From the NCBI RefSeq assembly GCF_900101875.1, contig NZ_FNAI01000001.1, forward strand, positions 496,001-560,000: a DNA stretch of 64,000 nucleotides, in the 5' to 3' direction. A program made the translations under genes and the position numbers. The DNA is from Mucilaginibacter pineti. GTDB taxonomy: Bacteria; Bacteroidota; Bacteroidia; Sphingobacteriales; Sphingobacteriaceae. This document shows positions 52,945-63,208 of this stretch, piece by piece (the first letter of the stretch is position 1; the number at the start of each line of letters is the position of its first letter). Below the pieces are notes generated by a model that ran no database searches, was not told the origin of the DNA, and saw nothing but the letters and a program-made list of their open reading frames with translations.

Positions 52945-54462
52945 TTATATAACCCTGTTCGGATCCCATTTTTCAAGATAATCAGCAACGCGTCTTACAA
53001 ATGAACCGCCGAGCGCTCCATCAACCACGCGATGATCGTAGGATAACGACAGGAACATCATATGCCTTATGGCTATTGCGTCGCCCTCCGGGGTTTCAAT
53101 TACAGCTGGTTTCTTTTTGATTGCGCCAACGGCCAATATAGCAACCTGCGGCTGGTTAATGATAGGCGTACCCATCACGTTACCAAAAGAGCCTACGTTG
53201 GTAATGGTAAATGTACCATCGCGCACGTCATCTGGTAGCAGCTTGCCTATGCGGGCGCGGTTTGCCAGGTCATTTACAGCTTTGGTTATGCCTAACAGAC
53301 TTAGCTCATCGGCTTTTTTAATTACCGGTACAATGAGGTTGCCGCTTGGCAGGGCGGTAGCCATGCTAATGTTGATATTGGCTTTCTTGATGATCTGTGT
53401 ACCGTTAACAGTTACGTTTATCATCGGAAAATCTTTAATAGCTTTTACAACTGCTTCAATAAATATGGGCGTAAAAGTTATTTTTTCACCTTCACGTTTT
53501 TCGAAGCTATTTTTCACCTTTTCGCGCCATAAAACAAGCGAGGTTACATCGGCCTCAACAAATGAAGTTACGTGCGGCGAGGTTTGCTTGCTCATCACCA
53601 TATGATCGGCAATAAGGCGGCGCATCCTGTCCATCTCAATAATTTCATCGCCTCCGGATACTGAAGTTCCAGGCTGGCTTGCAGTTGGCTGCGGGGCTGC
53701 GGCTTTTTCAGCAATTGGCGCTTTACCTTCGGCGGCTTCAACAGCAGCGGGTTCGGCATCGGTTAATGGTACCGGAACCGGTACAGCTGCAGGTTCGGCT
53801 GTATTTTGGGCAACGGGTGCCTTAATTTGTTCTTCAAATACAGGAGGTTTGGCCGCTGTCGGGTTTTGTCTGTTTTGCAAATAGCTTAACAAATCATCCT
53901 TGGTTAAACGTCCTTCTGCTCCAGTGCCGGGGATAGTGTCCAGCTCTGCTACCCTAATGCCCTCCTGGCTGGCAATATTGCGTACCAGCGGCGAATAAAA
54001 ACGACCTTCGCTTTTAAATGCTTCCTGAACGGGCTGGGCAGTTTGCTCCAGTTGTGCTAATCCGGGAATATCTACAGGGGCAGGTGTATCGGGTTCTTGT
54101 TCGGTTATTTCCGGAGCGGTAACCGCAGATGCTTCTTCAACAACAGGTGGCTGTTCTTCTATTTTTTCTTCGGTTGCGGGTGCTGCCACTGTAACAGGTG
54201 CTACTTCCACGGCTTCTTCTTCGGCAGTTTCAATGATGGCTATTACAGCTCCTACCTGAACTACATCGTTTTCCTTATAAAGCTGCTCAATCAATTTACC
54301 GGCAACGGGCGATGGTACATCTGAGTCAACTTTATCGGTCGCGATTTCCATTACTGCTTCATCGGCATCTACATGATCTCCCGGATTTTTGGTCCATTTG
54401 ATGATAGTTGCTTCTGCAACACTTTCCCCCATTTTCGGCAATAATAGTTGGTATTTGGCCAT
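52945..54462 (-). CDS. 2-oxo acid dehydrogenase E2, dihydrolipoamide acyltransferase
   Basis: 505 aa from ATG 54462. One lipoyl domain (about 1-77, ATDKVDSDVPS with the lipoylated Lys), a long Pro/Ala/Glu hinge, a peripheral-subunit-binding domain (YSPLVRNIASQEGI, about 160-195) and the catalytic domain with SYDHRVVDG. It transfers acyl groups to CoA in a pyruvate or branched-chain complex. Which one cannot be set; E1 and E3 are not nearby. Confidence 0.93.
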   Translation of the reverse strand: MAKYQLLLPKMGESVAEATIIKWTKNPGDHVDADEAVMEIATDKVDSDVPSPVAGKLIEQLYKENDVVQVGAVIAIIETAEEEAVEVAPVTVAAPATEEKIEEQPPVVEEASAVTAPEITEQEPDTPAPVDIPGLAQLEQTAQPVQEAFKSEGRFYSPLVRNIASQEGIRVAELDTIPGTGAEGRLTKDDLLSYLQNRQNPTAAKPPVFEEQIKAPVAQNTAEPAAVPVPVPLTDAEPAAVEAAEGKAPIAEKAAAPQPTASQPGTSVSGGDEIIEMDRMRRLIADHMVMSKQTSPHVTSFVEADVTSLVLWREKVKNSFEKREGEKITFTPIFIEAVVKAIKDFPMINVTVNGTQIIKKANINISMATALPSGNLIVPVIKKADELSLLGITKAVNDLANRARIGKLLPDDVRDGTFTITNVGSFGNVMGTPIINQPQVAILAVGAIKKKPAVIETPEGDAIAIRHMMFLSLSYDHRVVDGALGGSFVRRVADYLEKWDPNRVI

Positions 54463-54505
54463 GCGCAAAATATAGTTTTGGATTCAAAATTATGAAATCC
54501 GGCCG

Positions 54506-55753
54506 TTAATTCGCAATGTCTGTGAGTAAAGTATTCAACATTGATAAAGCCATTACAGCACTCCTTTCGATGTTTTGCTGTCTTTTATTACCAAATGTGT
54601 ATTTCTTTATCAACATTTTCTCACTTCCTGCAACTGCAATCCACACAGTACCAACAGGTTTGTCTGGCGTACCTCCGTCGGGGCCGGCAATACCTGTTAT
54701 GGCAATTGCAAAATCCGACTTGAAATTTTTTATTGCTCCCTGCACCATTTCTTTTACACATTGCTCGCTCACGGCACCAAAACTTTTAATAGTTTGCGGC
54801 TTTACTCCCAAAATATGCTCCTTTAGCGTGTTGGCGTAAACAACTCCACCGCCCAAAAACACTTTTGACGAACCCGGATGCTGGGTAAATAAATGCGACA
54901 GATAACCACCCGTACAGCTTTCGGCAACAGATACCGTGAGGTCCGCTGCTTCCATTTTATTCATGATGGCCTTTTCAAGTTCTATATCTTCGGCAACAAC
55001 AAAAACATTGCCTATGCGCTCAATTATGCGGGCTGCAAACTGTTCAACTTGTGGCAAAAGCAGGGCTTCATCTTCGCCAAATCCACTCAGGCGCAAACGT
55101 ACCTGGCCAAGTTTAGGCAGATAAGCCAGTTTAATATACGGCGGCAAATCGTTCTCAATATCGGCAATATGCTCGGCCAGGAAAGATTCGCCCTCGCCTA
55201 CGGTTAAAATGGTTTTATGAATTATTACAGGCAGTTTTAAGGTGGCTTTAATTTTAGGAATTACCTGCTCCTCCATCATATATTTCATTTCAAAAGGCAC
55301 ACCCGGCATCGATATATAAATTATCCCGTTATGGTTAAACCACATACCCGGCGCTGTGCCATTTTTATTTAAAATAATGTCGCAATTGGCGGGTACCTGT
55401 GCCTGCAGGCGGTTCACCTCAAGCAGGGGTCGGTTGTATTTGGCAAAAATACGTTCTACATTTTCTAATGCTTCCTGGTTTTCAACAAGCCCTACATTAA
55501 AATAAGTGGCCAGCGTTTTTTTTGTGATATCGTCTTTAGTGGGGCCTAACCCACCGGTTATAAAAACAATTTTTGCCCTCCCTGCGGCTTCTGCAAGTGC
55601 CTGTAAAATATGCTCGCTATCGTCAGATACTGATGATATTTGCTTTACCCTTACGCCTATATGGTTAAGCTGCGTAGCCATCCAGGCCGAATTGGTATCA
55701 ACAATTTGTCCGATGAGGATCTCATCGCCTATGGTAATAATTTCTGCCAGCAT
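54506..55753 (-). CDS. cinA: CinA-like protein, competence/damage-inducible, NMN amidohydrolase
   Basis: 415 aa. The MoaB/MogA-like domain at the N terminus (AEIITIGDEILIGQIVDTN, ITGGLGPTKDDITKK) and the CinA C-terminal domain (SVAESCTGGYLSHLFT, GIAGPDGG). The second domain is a nicotinamide-mononucleotide deamidase in known cases. It starts 3 bases after the lptD-like stop, so they are in one operon. Confidence 0.94.
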   Translation of the reverse strand: MLAEIITIGDEILIGQIVDTNSAWMATQLNHIGVRVKQISSVSDDSEHILQALAEAAGRAKIVFITGGLGPTKDDITKKTLATYFNVGLVENQEALENVERIFAKYNRPLLEVNRLQAQVPANCDIILNKNGTAPGMWFNHNGIIYISMPGVPFEMKYMMEEQVIPKIKATLKLPVIIHKTILTVGEGESFLAEHIADIENDLPPYIKLAYLPKLGQVRLRLSGFGEDEALLLPQVEQFAARIIERIGNVFVVAEDIELEKAIMNKMEAADLTVSVAESCTGGYLSHLFTQHPGSSKVFLGGGVVYANTLKEHILGVKPQTIKSFGAVSEQCVKEMVQGAIKNFKSDFAIAITGIAGPDGGTPDKPVGTVWIAVAGSEKMLIKKYTFGNKRQQNIERSAVMALSMLNTLLTDIAN

Positions 55754-55756
55754 TAT

Positions 55757-58618
55757 TTATTGATAAAAGGAACTGTTGCTTGTGTAATCGTTTCTCTTGC
55801 TCAGTTTAAGATCCTGCAATATGGTTGATTTAACCTTTAAGGTAACGTTATACGATTTCAAATAACCGAAAGGTACCCATTGGAACGACAGATCCCAGCA
55901 ATGCAAATCGCGATAAATAGAGAACGATGTGGCACTGGCCAGTTTTGCCGCCTTAATATCATAAGTGGTAGCATACTGAATTTTCCATTTTTGGGTAAGA
56001 TTTACATCGCCGCTTATCATAAGCGTGTTACTTGTAGAGATAACGTTATAAGAGTTATTATAGCTGTAACTATAGTTTAAGGAGATATTCCAGGGCACAT
56101 TAAAATCAACATAGGCATTAGGGTCGCTGTTAACCAGTGCCAGCCGTTGTGCCTGCTGGGCACCAATGTTCTGTAATGTGTTTACGTTTGGCGTACCTGG
56201 CGCGTGCGCCCTGGTGGAGTTTAAGCTTGCACTGGCAGAAATACTTAACGAGTTAAGCGCCGGAAGCTTACCATCCTGCCAGGTATAGCGGTTAATATAG
56301 GTGCTATAACGCTTAATGGTGTTATTGCTGATGGAGTCATGAACGCTTAGTACATACGGGTTAAAAATACCACTAAAACTAATGTTAACCTTTTGATTAA
56401 AAACAGCAGTGTGCCCCGAGAAGGAAATTGGCGTTAGCTTCATGGAATCGGCCGCGAAGTTGTAAAAGGTAGAGAATGATAAACCCTGTAAAATGGTTAT
56501 TTTCCTGGGGGTACCCGATGTATCTGTACTTTTGGGCTTCACTTTGGCCTCTATGGTATTATCCAGCGAGAAACTTAAACCAGCCTGTTTACCGCCTGAT
56601 GGCGAGCCATATACCGAGCCTTCAAAAATAGAATATTTGGTGTATGTATATGGATAAGGAATAGTTGCGCTACTTACCGCCGTTTTGTAATATCCATAAC
56701 TTGGATCCGAAAAATCTGGTGTGTAACCAAAGCTGATAGAAGGCGTCATTACGTGCCTTATGGCGATTAAGTTACCGCGTTTAAAGTTTATCTGCCCGTA
56801 TAATTTGGTTGATAAACCCGAGCTTAGGCTATAGTTACCGGCACGTTTAAAGCCAAGCACGGTATCAATCAATAACTGATCGCCGCTGGAGATACTTCCA
56901 CGCTCAAACCTTTTATTAATGCTTTGGAAATACCAGCGTTCGGTATAATTCACGCTGCTGTTAAACTGAAAGTATTTGAGCACATTTAAACCCAAACTCA
57001 CCGGAATCTGGTGCTGAAAACCGTTTTGTAACCGTTTTATGGTAGATGCTTTGAATAACTGCGATTCGGGCACATCGTTAGCGCGGTTGGTGGCCGTCAT
57101 GTTATAGCTAACAGTAAGTTTTTGATACCATTTTTGCTCGCCCACCCTATCCTTTGAATCAAACGGGTTTATGGACGACATACCAAACGCAATTGTTGGC
57201 AGCTCAATGGTAATGGATTTACGGGCGATATCCTGGCTATGCGAAATACCCACCGTTAAGTTAAAAGGTGTACCAGCCCAGGTTTTACCGTAGGAGATAC
57301 TGGAACGTAAGCTACTTTGCGCCGCGGTTACCACGTTATAATTGGTTGCAGCCGGGTTATTGGCAAAAAAACCCGAGGTACCGGCATTTACCGATGCGCT
57401 AAAGGTTGAGCCCGGATTGGCATTGGCATCCTGCGAGTGTGTCCAGTCGATGTGGATATCTTTAAGGGATGGATCGCCGGGCAAACCGTAATTGTGCGAG
57501 CCGAAACTGAGCGACAAGTTACCTGTATATTTATACCGCTTTAAATAACGGGTCATGGCATTTACCTCAAACGATCCTTTTGAGTATACCGTGGCTGTTG
57601 TTGTTAGATCAACATAATCGCTTATGCCCAGGTAATACCCGAAGTTGGAGAGCTTAAAACCAAGTTTTTGATCCTCGCCAAAGGTGGGCAATATAAATCC
57701 CGACGTTCGTTGATTGGGCTTGGGGAAAAACCCGAACGGAATAGCCAGGGGCAGCGGCACCCCCTCAATTTCAAGATAGGCCGGGCCCGATATGATCCTG
57801 TTTTTTTCACCTATACCCCTTGTTATTACAATACCAAAGTGCGTATCCGGATAAGGCAGATCGCAGGTACTGAATATTACGTTGCGGTAAGCTACCTCGG
57901 TTTCGTTAAGTTTTTTTGCCTGTCCGCCAGATATAAAGTTACCCTCCTGCTCAGATGCCGGGTTATATAACTTACCCTTTTTTGTTTCGTAATTAAAAAC
58001 CAGCGAATCTGACGACAGGGGCTTATCGTTTTTTTGCTTGGATATTGGCCTGCCGATGTAACGGTGCGTACGCGGATCGATACTTCCGCGGGCAAACACC
58101 AGGTGGTTTTTCTGATCAACACGTATATAATCGGCATCCAGCTCAAAATCCTCGTAGGTTACACGGGCGCGGCCATACAGGTATAAAATATTATGTTCGT
58201 TATCGGTAATCGTCGAATCTTCGGCTACCGCTTTAACCTCAGATTGAATTCCGTCTTTATCTTTTTGTGTTTTTTGTGTAGTATCGGGTTTAAGGCCAAA
58301 CTTATTGCCGGGTACTATTGCCGGCTTTAAACCATTTTTCTTTGTAGTGTCTAACTTTACAGTGGTATCGGTGATGGCTTTTACGGATAAATCCTTGTTT
58401 GAACCGTTATTTTCGGCAGCGGTGCCATTTAAAGCTGGCGTGGCTCGTTTAGTTTTCTTAATTTTAAGAAGTTTCCGGTCCCGCACCGAATCGAGTTTTA
58501 TAATAGTATCAGCAACAGGCCTGCTGCTACGACCCTTATATGTACCTTTGCTTTCGGCAAACAGTACATTTACTATTAAAATAATTGCAAGTAGAAAAAA
58601 AAGTGTTGTGAATTTCAA
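55757..58618 (-). CDS. LptD-like outer-membrane LPS assembly protein
   Basis: 953 aa from TTG 58618 (an in-frame stop is 9 bases upstream, no ATG is available). Signal peptide LFFLLAIILIVNVLF. A Lys/Thr-rich linker is followed by an OstA/LptA-like domain (about 150-240, LYGRARVTYEDFELDADYI). A long beta-barrel follows to the last Gln. It should insert LPS in the outer leaflet. Divergent from the amidase gene. Confidence 0.85.
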   Translation of the reverse strand: MKFTTLFFLLAIILIVNVLFAESKGTYKGRSSRPVADTIIKLDSVRDRKLLKIKKTKRATPALNGTAAENNGSNKDLSVKAITDTTVKLDTTKKNGLKPAIVPGNKFGLKPDTTQKTQKDKDGIQSEVKAVAEDSTITDNEHNILYLYGRARVTYEDFELDADYIRVDQKNHLVFARGSIDPRTHRYIGRPISKQKNDKPLSSDSLVFNYETKKGKLYNPASEQEGNFISGGQAKKLNETEVAYRNVIFSTCDLPYPDTHFGIVITRGIGEKNRIISGPAYLEIEGVPLPLAIPFGFFPKPNQRTSGFILPTFGEDQKLGFKLSNFGYYLGISDYVDLTTTATVYSKGSFEVNAMTRYLKRYKYTGNLSLSFGSHNYGLPGDPSLKDIHIDWTHSQDANANPGSTFSASVNAGTSGFFANNPAATNYNVVTAAQSSLRSSISYGKTWAGTPFNLTVGISHSQDIARKSITIELPTIAFGMSSINPFDSKDRVGEQKWYQKLTVSYNMTATNRANDVPESQLFKASTIKRLQNGFQHQIPVSLGLNVLKYFQFNSSVNYTERWYFQSINKRFERGSISSGDQLLIDTVLGFKRAGNYSLSSGLSTKLYGQINFKRGNLIAIRHVMTPSISFGYTPDFSDPSYGYYKTAVSSATIPYPYTYTKYSIFEGSVYGSPSGGKQAGLSFSLDNTIEAKVKPKSTDTSGTPRKITILQGLSFSTFYNFAADSMKLTPISFSGHTAVFNQKVNISFSGIFNPYVLSVHDSISNNTIKRYSTYINRYTWQDGKLPALNSLSISASASLNSTRAHAPGTPNVNTLQNIGAQQAQRLALVNSDPNAYVDFNVPWNISLNYSYSYNNSYNVISTSNTLMISGDVNLTQKWKIQYATTYDIKAAKLASATSFSIYRDLHCWDLSFQWVPFGYLKSYNVTLKVKSTILQDLKLSKRNDYTSNSSFYQ

Positions 58619-58634
58619 AATTGATTATGAATAG

Positions 58635-58642
58635 TATTTTTG
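58635..58642 (+). promoter_or_regulatory. Candidate -7 box of the amidase gene
   Basis: TATTTTTG matches TAnnTTTG, 28 bases upstream of the amidase ATG. No clear -33 element. Confidence 0.45.
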
Positions 58643-58670
58643 CAGATATAGTTAACAGCGTTCAAAAATA

Positions 58671-59582
58671 ATGAAAAATAAGGCATTGAAAAGATTGATT
58701 TATAGTTTATCGGTATTGTTGATACTCCTTTCATTTTTCCCCCTCTCATCTTTTGGTTTTACGCAGAAAGATACCGTAATAAACAGCCCCGGTTTTAAAA
58801 TTAAAACAATTATTGTTGATGCAGGTCATGGCGGTAAACCTTCCAGTTCAGAAGGGCATTATTCGCATGGTGCATCGGGTTCATTTTCATCAGAAAGAAA
58901 TGTAACGCTTGCAATTGCACTAAAATTGCAAACCGCAATAGAAAAAGATATGGAAGGTGTTAAGGCCGTTTTAACCCGATCTACCGAGGATGATGTATCA
59001 TTTGAGCGCCGCGCCCAAATAGCCAATGAGAACAAAGGAAATATTTTTGTATCCATACATTGCAACTCATTATCAGACAGGGTTGTACGTGAAAGAGTAG
59101 GTACTAAACGCCATAAACCCGTTTACCGTACCGTTAGCGTGCCCGACAGATCTGGCAAGGGTGTATTAATGCTGGTTTATGTACTACGCCGCTCCAAAGA
59201 AGCAGAGAATGCCATTAAGGGAAACCAGATTGAAGGTGAGGACTCGGGCATGGATGCCGGCTTGGATCCTAATGATCCCCTTACTATAATCTTAACCAAC
59301 GAGTATAACAGAAAATTCAGACGGCAAAGTGTTAAGCTGGCCAGTTTACTTAATAATGAATTTACACAAACCGATAACAGGCCAAGCGAAGGGATCAGGG
59401 AACAGGGTGTTTATGTGTTGTGCCACGCTGCAATGCCATCAGTTTTGGTTGAAACCGGCTATATTAACAATCCGCAGGATGAACAATATTTAAATTCTGA
59501 AGATGGGCAAAACGAAATAGTGGCTTCTATTGTACGCGCTTTAAAAACCTACAAAAATGAGGTTGAACAGGTATCGCAATAA
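58671..59582 (+). CDS. N-acetylmuramoyl-L-alanine amidase (Amidase_3)
   Basis: 303 aa. An N-terminal signal peptide or membrane anchor (LSVLLILLSFFPLSSFG) precedes IIVDAGHGGK, SSERNVTLA, VSIHCNS (zinc His-Glu-His) and VLVETGYINN (catalytic Glu). It cleaves the peptide from muramic acid in the periplasm, in cell separation. It may be cotranscribed with the MCE gene downstream, though that has its own box. Confidence 0.93.
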   Translation: MKNKALKRLIYSLSVLLILLSFFPLSSFGFTQKDTVINSPGFKIKTIIVDAGHGGKPSSSEGHYSHGASGSFSSERNVTLAIALKLQTAIEKDMEGVKAVLTRSTEDDVSFERRAQIANENKGNIFVSIHCNSLSDRVVRERVGTKRHKPVYRTVSVPDRSGKGVLMLVYVLRRSKEAENAIKGNQIEGEDSGMDAGLDPNDPLTIILTNEYNRKFRRQSVKLASLLNNEFTQTDNRPSEGIREQGVYVLCHAAMPSVLVETGYINNPQDEQYLNSEDGQNEIVASIVRALKTYKNEVEQVSQ

Positions 59583-59650
59583 TAAAATAGCAGATAATGT
59601 TACCTGCAAAAACTAAATGGGCGTGTAAACGTATATATAAAAAACAAAAT

Positions 59651-59658
59651 TAAATTTG
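59651..59658 (+). promoter_or_regulatory. Candidate -7 box of the MCE gene
   Basis: TAAATTTG matches TAnnTTTG, 50 bases upstream of the MCE-family ATG. Confidence 0.4.
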
Positions 59659-59708
59659 CCTGTAAAACAAGCTTTAGCTCAAAAATAGATAACTATAATC
59701 ACTACTGA

Positions 59709-60653
59709 ATGAAAATCTCTAACGAAACAAAAATAGGCGCGCTTACCGCTATCACCATCACTGTACTTATTTTGGGCTATAGCTTTTTAAGCGGAAATGA
59801 TGTTTTTGCGGGCTCCAACAAATATTACGCTATTTATAATAGTGTTGAAGGTTTAACGGTATCAAAACCTGTACTGGTAAACGGTTTCCAGATTGGCCGT
59901 ATCTCAAAAATGCAATTACAGCCAGACGGACGGACAACTGTTGAATTTAAAATAGACCCTAAATATGATATCCCCAACAATACGCTGGCTAAACTGGAAA
60001 GTACCGACCTTTTAGGCGGCAAAGCCATTGTTTTTCAATTAGGTAACAGCAAGGTATTTGCCGAAGATCAGGATACGCTGAAAGCAGACATCCAGGGCAG
60101 CCTGGCCGAAAGCCTGCAGCCTATCCAGAAAAAGGCCGAGCAGCTGATCTCTAAAATGGATTCGTCATTGGCGGCTATCAATAAGATCCTGAATCCTAAC
60201 TTCCAAAAAAATATTGATCGTAGCTTTATGAGCATTGCCAACTCGTTGGAAACGCTTGAAGGCACTACCAAAAAGATCGACAAACTGGTGGGTTCGCAAA
60301 CAGGCCATATTGATGCTATTCTTTCAAATGCCGAAGTGGTATCAGGAAGCCTGAAAAACAGCACCGCGCACATTAATGGTATGAGCGCCAACTTTGAAAA
60401 AGTGAGCAACGATATTGCCAATTCAAACATCAAACAAACACTGGATAACGCTAACAAGGCTATGGCCGATCTGCAAGCTACCATCAGTAAAATAAACAAC
60501 AGCCAGGGTTCATTGGGCTTATTACTTAACGATGATAAGATGTATAAAAACCTTGCCGACGCCTCAAATAACCTCAACAACCTGTTTATCGACTTAAAAG
60601 CGCATCCAAAACGCTACGTAAGCTTCTCTGTTTTTGGCGGAAAGAAAGATTAA
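59709..60653 (+). CDS. MlaD/MCE-family protein
   Basis: 314 aa. One N-terminal membrane helix (GALTAITITVLILGYSFLSG, about 8-27), an MCE domain (about 38-115, GLTVSKPVLVNGFQIGRI, LESTDLLGGKAI) and a long helical tail (about 130-290). It is probably the periplasmic lipid-binding part of a lipid transporter. The ATPase and permease are not beside it. Cotranscription with the amidase is possible. Confidence 0.9.
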   Translation: MKISNETKIGALTAITITVLILGYSFLSGNDVFAGSNKYYAIYNSVEGLTVSKPVLVNGFQIGRISKMQLQPDGRTTVEFKIDPKYDIPNNTLAKLESTDLLGGKAIVFQLGNSKVFAEDQDTLKADIQGSLAESLQPIQKKAEQLISKMDSSLAAINKILNPNFQKNIDRSFMSIANSLETLEGTTKKIDKLVGSQTGHIDAILSNAEVVSGSLKNSTAHINGMSANFEKVSNDIANSNIKQTLDNANKAMADLQATISKINNSQGSLGLLLNDDKMYKNLADASNNLNNLFIDLKAHPKRYVSFSVFGGKKD

Positions 60654-60703
60654 GATTTTTATGAGAATCAAGATATAAGAGTCAAGATTTAAGATAAATA
60701 CAC

Positions 60704-60737
60704 AAAAGGCCGGTGATCATTAGATCATCGGCCTTTT
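60704..60737. terminator. Terminator after MCE gene
   Basis: 15-bp stem aaaaggccggtgatc / gatcatcggcctttt with one G-U pair and a 4-base loop. T-runs are found on both strands. Confidence 0.9.
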
Positions 60738-60753
60738 GCTTTTTAATTATCCT

Positions 60754-60831
60754 GTCAATCTGAGCATAGCGAAGAATCTATTATGCGGCTTGTATGTCGG
60801 CGATTAGATTCTTCGCTACGCTCAGATTGAC
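60754..60831. repeat. Palindromic repeat gtcaatctgagc ... gctcagattgac
   Basis: Arms 60754-60780 and 60805-60831 are inverse, 26 of 27 matching. Between the terminator of the MCE gene and the convergent RNase Z gene. Confidence 0.88.
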
Positions 60832-60883
60832 AAAGCTTTTTATCATCTGCACATCTGTAATCTAAAATCTGCACATCTGAAAA

Positions 60884-61798
60884 TTATTCTATTACAAACG
60901 TACGGCCTTCAAGGGCAAGCTCAGTATTGGGGAAAGCAGTTTTTGCTTCGTCAAGCAATTCGCCAAGGGTCTTATAACGGGCCGAAAAATGGCCTATTAT
61001 GAGCTTCTTAGCATTGGTTTTCAAAGCTATTTCGCCGGCCTGTAAAGCGGTGGTGTGGTGCGTATCGTTAGCGCGATCCAGCATTTCGTGTAAAAATGTG
61101 GCTTCGTGATAAAGCAGCGTGGCGTTACTTATCTGCTCAAAATACTGCTCGTTGTACATTGTGTCAGAACAATAAGCATAAGTTTTAGGCGCGTCGGAAT
61201 CAATGGTGAGGGTATCGTTTTTATAAACCTGTCCGCTATTGGTGGTATAATCCTTACCCTTTTTTATCGCAGTATAATATTCAATAGGAATTTCAAGCGC
61301 TTCTACCCTTTCTTTGATCAGCTTGCGTAAACGCTTTTTCTGCCTGAAAATAAATCCTGTACAATCAATACGATGATCAAGCGGGATGGTTTCGATAATG
61401 ATATCGTTGTTATTTACAATCTCCTGCGCTTTTAGGGTATTGGTTTGGGTAAATACCAACGGGAAATGCAGCGTGGTTTCGGAGTATTTTAATTGCAGCT
61501 CAATGATCTCCATTAAATGCGGCGGCCCGTACAGGTAAAGCGCCTTTTTGCGCCCGTTAAGGTGCATGGATGATAGCAAGCCTACCAGGCCAAGGTAATG
61601 ATCGCCGTGAAGGTGGCTGATAAAAATATAGTCTATGCGGCTGGCCTTTACATCAAACCGCAACATTTGCTGCTGGGTGCCTTCGGCGCAGTCAATTAAG
61701 TACAGGTGCTCATTTATGTTGAGCACCTGCGCTGTAGGATTTCTGTTGAAAATGGGGGTTGCAGAACTGCTCCCGAGTATTGTTACCTCGAATTTCAT
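60884..61798 (-). CDS. rnz: Ribonuclease Z
   Basis: 304 aa metallo-beta-lactamase fold. It has FISHLHGDHYLGLVGLL (HxHxDH), YCSDTMYNEQ, HEATF, and IIGHFSARY. It processes 3' ends of tRNA precursors. It lies 21 bases downstream of the STAS gene, so probably the same operon. Confidence 0.95.
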   Translation of the reverse strand: MKFEVTILGSSSATPIFNRNPTAQVLNINEHLYLIDCAEGTQQQMLRFDVKASRIDYIFISHLHGDHYLGLVGLLSSMHLNGRKKALYLYGPPHLMEIIELQLKYSETTLHFPLVFTQTNTLKAQEIVNNNDIIIETIPLDHRIDCTGFIFRQKKRLRKLIKERVEALEIPIEYYTAIKKGKDYTTNSGQVYKNDTLTIDSDAPKTYAYCSDTMYNEQYFEQISNATLLYHEATFLHEMLDRANDTHHTTALQAGEIALKTNAKKLIIGHFSARYKTLGELLDEAKTAFPNTELALEGRTFVIE

Positions 61799-61819
61799 AA
61801 TAGGTAAACAATATTTGGG

Positions 61820-62200
61820 TTATCGTGATGATTCTTTTTTCAGTTCTTTCTCTATCTCTTCCATGAAAATAAGGTCGATGCCTTCTTCGGAAGTAGGAAC
61901 AATGGTTAATACGTTATCCAGCTGAGATATGGTTATTAAACGCGAAACCGATTCATTTAAGCCGGCCAGGATAAATACACCCGAAGCATTTTTACATAAA
62001 CGGTGCCCAACCAGCAAACTGCTTAAGCCTGATGAATCGGCAAACTTTATCTGCGAAAGATCAAGAATGATATTCCGCTGACCTTCGGTATTGATCAGTA
62101 TCAGTTCGGATTTTAGCTGCGGCGTAACCAATGAATTTAATTTAGATTCATTTAGCTTAACTAAAATATATTTCTCGTGTTTATCGACAGTAAATTTCAT
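61820..62200 (-). CDS. STAS-domain protein (anti-sigma factor antagonist-like)
   Basis: 126 aa. It has the STAS fold with NIILDLSQIKFADSSGLSSLLVGHRL, where the phosphorylatable Ser sits in DSSG as in SpoIIAA. It may act in a partner switch with a kinase of the RsbW type. No partner gene is nearby. Between purC and rnz on one strand. Confidence 0.88.
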   Translation of the reverse strand: MKFTVDKHEKYILVKLNESKLNSLVTPQLKSELILINTEGQRNIILDLSQIKFADSSGLSSLLVGHRLCKNASGVFILAGLNESVSRLITISQLDNVLTIVPTSEEGIDLIFMEEIEKELKKESSR

Positions 62201-62253
62201 TCTTGTTAATAATTATAAAGCTAAGATAAGATTAATTTATGTGTAATTAAAAC

Positions 62254-63198
62254 CTACAACTTGCTAAGTGCATTCCTAATAGCTATTTCAACACGGCTTA
62301 GTACGCTACCTTCTTCGGGTTTCACAAAAGCCTGTCCGGTTATTTGCTCATAAAGCTCAATATAACGTTCAGATATGGATAGCACAATATCAGTGGTCAT
62401 CTCCGGCACTACCTGTCCCTCTTTTCCCTGGAAACCGTTTTCAATAAGCCATCTTCTTACAAATTCCTTTGAAAGCTGCTTTTGCTGCTCGCCTTTTTGC
62501 TGGCGTTCCTCGTAACCTTCTTTATAAAAGTACCTTGATGAATCTGGGGTGTGGATTTCATCTATGAGGTAAATCTGCCCGTCAGCCTTACCAAACTCGT
62601 ATTTGGTATCAACCAGTATAAGTCCTTGTTTTGCAGCAATTTCTGTACCGCGTTTGTATAAAGCCCGGGTATAGGCTTCTAATTGTACATAATCTTCTTC
62701 GGTAACAATACCTTGTGCCAGGATCTGCTCCCTTGAAATATCCTCATCGTGCCCTACCGATGCTTTGGTAGTTGGGGTAATGATAGGTTCTGGCAGGATA
62801 TCATTTTCTTTCAGTCCATCGGGCAGGCTTACACCACAAACCTGTTTACGACCAGCGGCATATTCGCGTGCCGAATGGCCTGCCAAATAACCACGGATCA
62901 CCATCTCTACCTTAAACGGTTCGCAAATGCGACCGATGGTAACGCTTGGATCAGGAACCGAAATTACCCAGTTGGGTACAATATCGGCAGTGGCCTCTAA
63001 AAAGCGGGCGGCTATCTGGTTAAGCACCTGTCCCTTGTACGGGATAGGCTCGGGCAATACCACGTCAAAGGCCGATATCCGGTCTGACACTACCATGGCC
63101 AGGTATTTATTATCTATCGTATAAACATCGCGTACCTTTCCTTTATAGTATGCGGTTTGTTTAGGAAAGTTAAAATGTGTTTCTTTTATTGCGTTCAT
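62254..63198 (-). CDS. purC: Phosphoribosylaminoimidazole-succinocarboxamide synthase
   Basis: 314 aa. [18 protein letters not shown] at the N terminus and [16 protein letters not shown], then LVDTKYEFG and [13 protein letters not shown]. It joins CAIR and aspartate in purine synthesis. The longer eukaryote/Bacteroidota form of about 310 aa. A repeat fills the gap to phoH upstream. Confidence 0.95.
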   Translation of the reverse strand: MNAIKETHFNFPKQTAYYKGKVRDVYTIDNKYLAMVVSDRISAFDVVLPEPIPYKGQVLNQIAARFLEATADIVPNWVISVPDPSVTIGRICEPFKVEMVIRGYLAGHSAREYAAGRKQVCGVSLPDGLKENDILPEPIITPTTKASVGHDEDISREQILAQGIVTEEDYVQLEAYTRALYKRGTEIAAKQGLILVDTKYEFGKADGQIYLIDEIHTPDSSRYFYKEGYEERQQKGEQQKQLSKEFVRRWLIENGFQGKEGQVVPEMTTDIVLSISERYIELYEQITGQAFVKPEEGSVLSRVEIAIRNALSKL

Positions 63199-63208
63199 TG
63201 TTTGATTT

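Noticed and set aside
53069..53605. 178-codon open frame on the plus strand
   Set aside because: It lies wholly antisense to the catalytic domain of the E2 gene, has no family motif and no start signal.
60068..60580. 170-codon open frame on the minus strand
   Set aside because: Antisense shadow of the MCE-family gene, with no motif.
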